Both the position numbers and the translations under genes were made by a program. This document shows positions 61,785-64,000 of a DNA stretch of 64,000 nucleotides, one piece after another. Source of the stretch: Aquilaria yunnanensis (Eukaryota; Streptophyta; Magnoliopsida; Malvales; Thymelaeaceae); assembly GCA_039654915.1 (NCBI GenBank), contig CM077594.1:35206001-35270000 (forward strand), in the 5' to 3' direction. The notes under the pieces are model-generated. The model worked only from the letters and a program-made list of their open reading frames with translations, ran no database searches and had not been told where the DNA came from. How positions within the stretch are numbered: the stretch's first letter is position 1; every line of letters starts with the position of its first letter.

Positions 61785-61858
61785 AACATGAAATAGCCAC
61801 TAAATACCCTCAACTGTACCTTAAGTTGGTGAAGAATTTGGAGGACCAAATTCTTTAA
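61785..61858 (+). pseudogene. End of the chromodomain after the copia insertion
   Basis: Joined to 60,363 by removal of the copia LTR and one AGTGG, the frame continues EHEIATKYPQLYLKLV and ends with TAA at 61,856. It completes the usual length of a chromovirus integrase tail. Confidence 0.85.
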
Positions 61859-61870
61859 GGAGGGAGGAAT
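61857..61870 (+). other. Polypurine tract of the young chromovirus
   Basis: AAGGAGGGAGGAAT lies directly before the TG of the 3' LTR. Confidence 0.85.
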
Positions 61871-64000
61871 TGTTAGGCACCTCCTAAGTGCTTGGCTTAG
61901 GCCAAGGAGAACAAAGGAAAACAAGGAAAAATAAAAAGGAAGAGTGAGGGGAACTATGGAAACTAGTACAGTGACCTATGTGCAAAACTGGAAACCTTCA
62001 GACCTTAACTGCACATAGAAACTGGACTATGGGAAAGCTGAAAGAAAACAGAGAAAGGGGATCAAATTGTACATTGAGATGGGTGGTGCAATTTAATCCA
62101 TATACTTAAGGTTGGCATTTTCGGCCATGCAAACTTTTTTGGTGGCAAGTGCAAGACTAGACCAAATGTGGGAGACAACAATGATTGCTAGTCAAAATCT
62201 TGTCTACCACTAAAGTACTATTTACTAGTTACTAGTTAAACTAATTAGCCTTTATTTTAGTTACATGGCCGGTTATGCATGGGTGTTTATGACATCTTGG
62301 TACTTGTGTTTGTTAGTTGCTTGGCATTATGGGCCATGTTGGGCTTAAGTGTCCATTTTAACAAAAGTTTAAGTGGCGGCCTTGTGTACATGTGGAGTTA
62401 AGGGCTACATTACACCATGCAAAGAAATGGAAGTAAAAGTTGGCATTTTAGCTAACTAAAGACTTATGTCTTTCGGCCGAATCCAAGTCAAAACCATTTT
62501 GTTCATTTCGGGCTTGCCTTTGTCCTTGTTTAGCCGAGAGCTTGTTCTTGAGCTCCTTCACAATTGGTCTTGGATTCAAGGAGAATTGAGGACGTTGAAG
62601 GATTCGAGCTTGGAGAAGAGTGTTTCCGCTCTTGTTTGCTTGGAATCAAATGTTGTTCTTGAAGATTGAAGAAAGGCTGAGCCAAACTAAGCTAGGTTTA
62701 AGGTAATCTTGTTATCTTCCTTGAATCCATGGTATTTGCTTCCATGAACAAGGATATTGAGTGCTCAAATGTTGTTAAACTAAGTGAATTGAGCATTGTT
62801 TATGTTGATGTGGAAAACCTAGTCTTGGCCAAGAGTGATGGTTAAGTAATCTTGGTGTTCTTCTTGAATTCCATGGAAATTAATCCATGACTAAGTGTTG
62901 TTGTTGCCTATTTATGCTTTTGCTAGGCAAAATTTGAGTAAAGAACATCAAGTTGAACAAGTGGAAGTTTGGCCGAAAGGTGCATTTTGAGGTAATGGTT
63001 TGTTCCTCATTGAATTACATGGTATTAGTGCCATGATTATTGGTTAATGATGCTTCAATGAGCATATGATGAATTAGAATGATGAAAAACAATAGTGTGT
63101 GAAGTTGGGCTTTATGGCCGAGAGCATAAGTTAGTGTAATTAGGTGTTGATCACTTGATTACATGGTAAATGTGCTACGAACAAGTTTCATGTGATGGTT
63201 TTGATCAAGGATGGACTTAATTTGATAAAGAACATTGTTATGTGAGATGGGCAATTTCGGCCGAAAGCTTGGATTAGTGTGAAATGGTGCATTTCACTTG
63301 GTTACTTGGTAATAATGCCATGGATGATGTTCATTGATGATTAGAATATCATGTGGTGAGTTAGGATGATGGGTAGCACATGTATATAAAACTGGGCCTT
63401 TTTGGCCGAGAGCTTAAGTATGTATATCTTAGTGTTCTTCATGTGAATCATGGTAGTTAGTCCATGAGTGAGTATGTTGATGGCTATGTGATTGTTTTGG
63501 TAGGCATTGTGATTGAGGAACACTTGGATACTTGAATCTTGGTTGTAACCGAGAGCTATTGAGGTAGGGTTCACTAACACTTGATGTTGCTTGGTAATGT
63601 GCCATGGTTCAAGTGTTTAGAGTGGCTAAGTGATGGTTAAAATTTGCCAAATGACCTTAGTTGCTTGATGGGCTTTAAAGTTTATACTCAGTTGAATTGG
63701 TGATTAGCTAATCGACTAGTGTACATGTACTAGAAATACAAGTAAATGTGGCCTGTTTGCTTGACATTTTGGAGCTCTATGTGGAAGTAAGTTGTTTGAT
63801 GGTGAATTGTGTGCATTGTGCACCTGGGTACATGTATGGTTCATTATGGCCGAGAGCAAACATGTGGAGTGTGTGTGTGTACTTCTGTGCTTTTGTGTTT
63901 CGATGTGCTTGCTAACCCCACCTATGGTTTATTTGCTATGGTTAATTATCTTGTATATGTATATGCTTGGTTTCTTGGTCTTGTGTTTGTTTTGCAGGTA
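61871..64000 (+). repeat. 3' LTR of the young chromovirus, partial
   Basis: The first 2,130 bp of an LTR matching 51,965-54,093 with about 28-30 substitutions and one net base of length difference by eye count. It includes the ~144-bp repeat series. It runs off the right edge. Confidence 0.93.

Larger units (their letters stand above)
51965..64000 (+). mobile_element. Tekay/Del-like chromovirus (Ty3/gypsy), young, partly outside the window
   Basis: Plus-strand element with 5' LTR 51,965-55,209, primer site, a single-frame gag-pol (55,344-61,858), polypurine tract and 3' LTR from 61,871 past the window end. It lies in the rDNA fragment; the flank before the 5' LTR is CCACC (51,960-51,964), and the matching duplication would lie outside the window. 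By eye the two LTRs differ at about 28-30 of 2,130 comparable sites, making this the youngest full element here. Eight in-frame stops and a copia solo LTR in the chromodomain disable it. Long LTRs, Met-tRNA primer and a chromodomain place it in the Tekay/Del group of chromoviruses. Confidence 0.93.

Overview
This window is plant nuclear heterochromatin with no recognisable host protein gene. The plant assignment rests on three things read from the sequence: Ty3/gypsy elements of plant-type lineages (two chromodomain elements with an initiator-Met tRNA primer site, one Tat-like element with a second, archaeal-type RNase H and an antisense gene), a Ty1/copia LTR family, and an antisense fragment of a plant-type 25S/26S rRNA gene. 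An A+T-rich short satellite next to rDNA sequence and stacked retroelements suggests a pericentromeric or NOR-flanking region of an angiosperm. I cannot name the species.

Base layer. A tandem satellite of alternating 26-bp and 31-bp monomers (57-bp dimer) fills 1-12,071, 16,073-19,075, 31,568-34,322 and 47,650-49,812, about 20 kb or 31% of the window. It looks like one array split by insertions. Variant monomers recur in the same order several kb apart, so a higher-order organisation is present. At 49,813 the satellite joins a decayed 25S rDNA fragment (to 51,964, rRNA on the minus strand).

Insertions, left to right. (1) 12,072-16,072: LTR of family A, itself invaded at 13,260 by a Ty1/copia element of which only the 3' LTR (family B) and the end of RNase H remain. 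(2) 19,076-31,567: complete but dead Tat-like gypsy element on the minus strand, with a spliced-looking antisense gene on the plus strand and a copia solo LTR (28,224-29,629) in gag. (3) 34,323-47,649: degraded Tekay/Del-like chromovirus on the minus strand, family A LTRs, containing a solo LTR of its own family in RT (37,311-39,788) and two copia solo LTRs (42,272-43,687 and 43,908-45,323). (4) 51,965 to beyond 64,000: a young Tekay/Del-like chromovirus on the plus strand inserted into the rDNA fragment, with about 3.2-kb LTRs of an unrelated family and a copia solo LTR in the chromodomain (60,364-61,779).

Most insertion edges can be placed to the base because TG...CA ends and 5-bp target-site duplications are visible. 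Every coding region is retroelement gag-pol or the antisense gene, and all carry stops, frameshifts, deletions or lost catalytic residues. The most unusual items are the antisense gene with its own TATA box and two GT-AG introns, the hidden multi-kb order in the satellite, the ~144-bp tandem repeats inside the LTR of the youngest element, and the rDNA fragment at the satellite edge.
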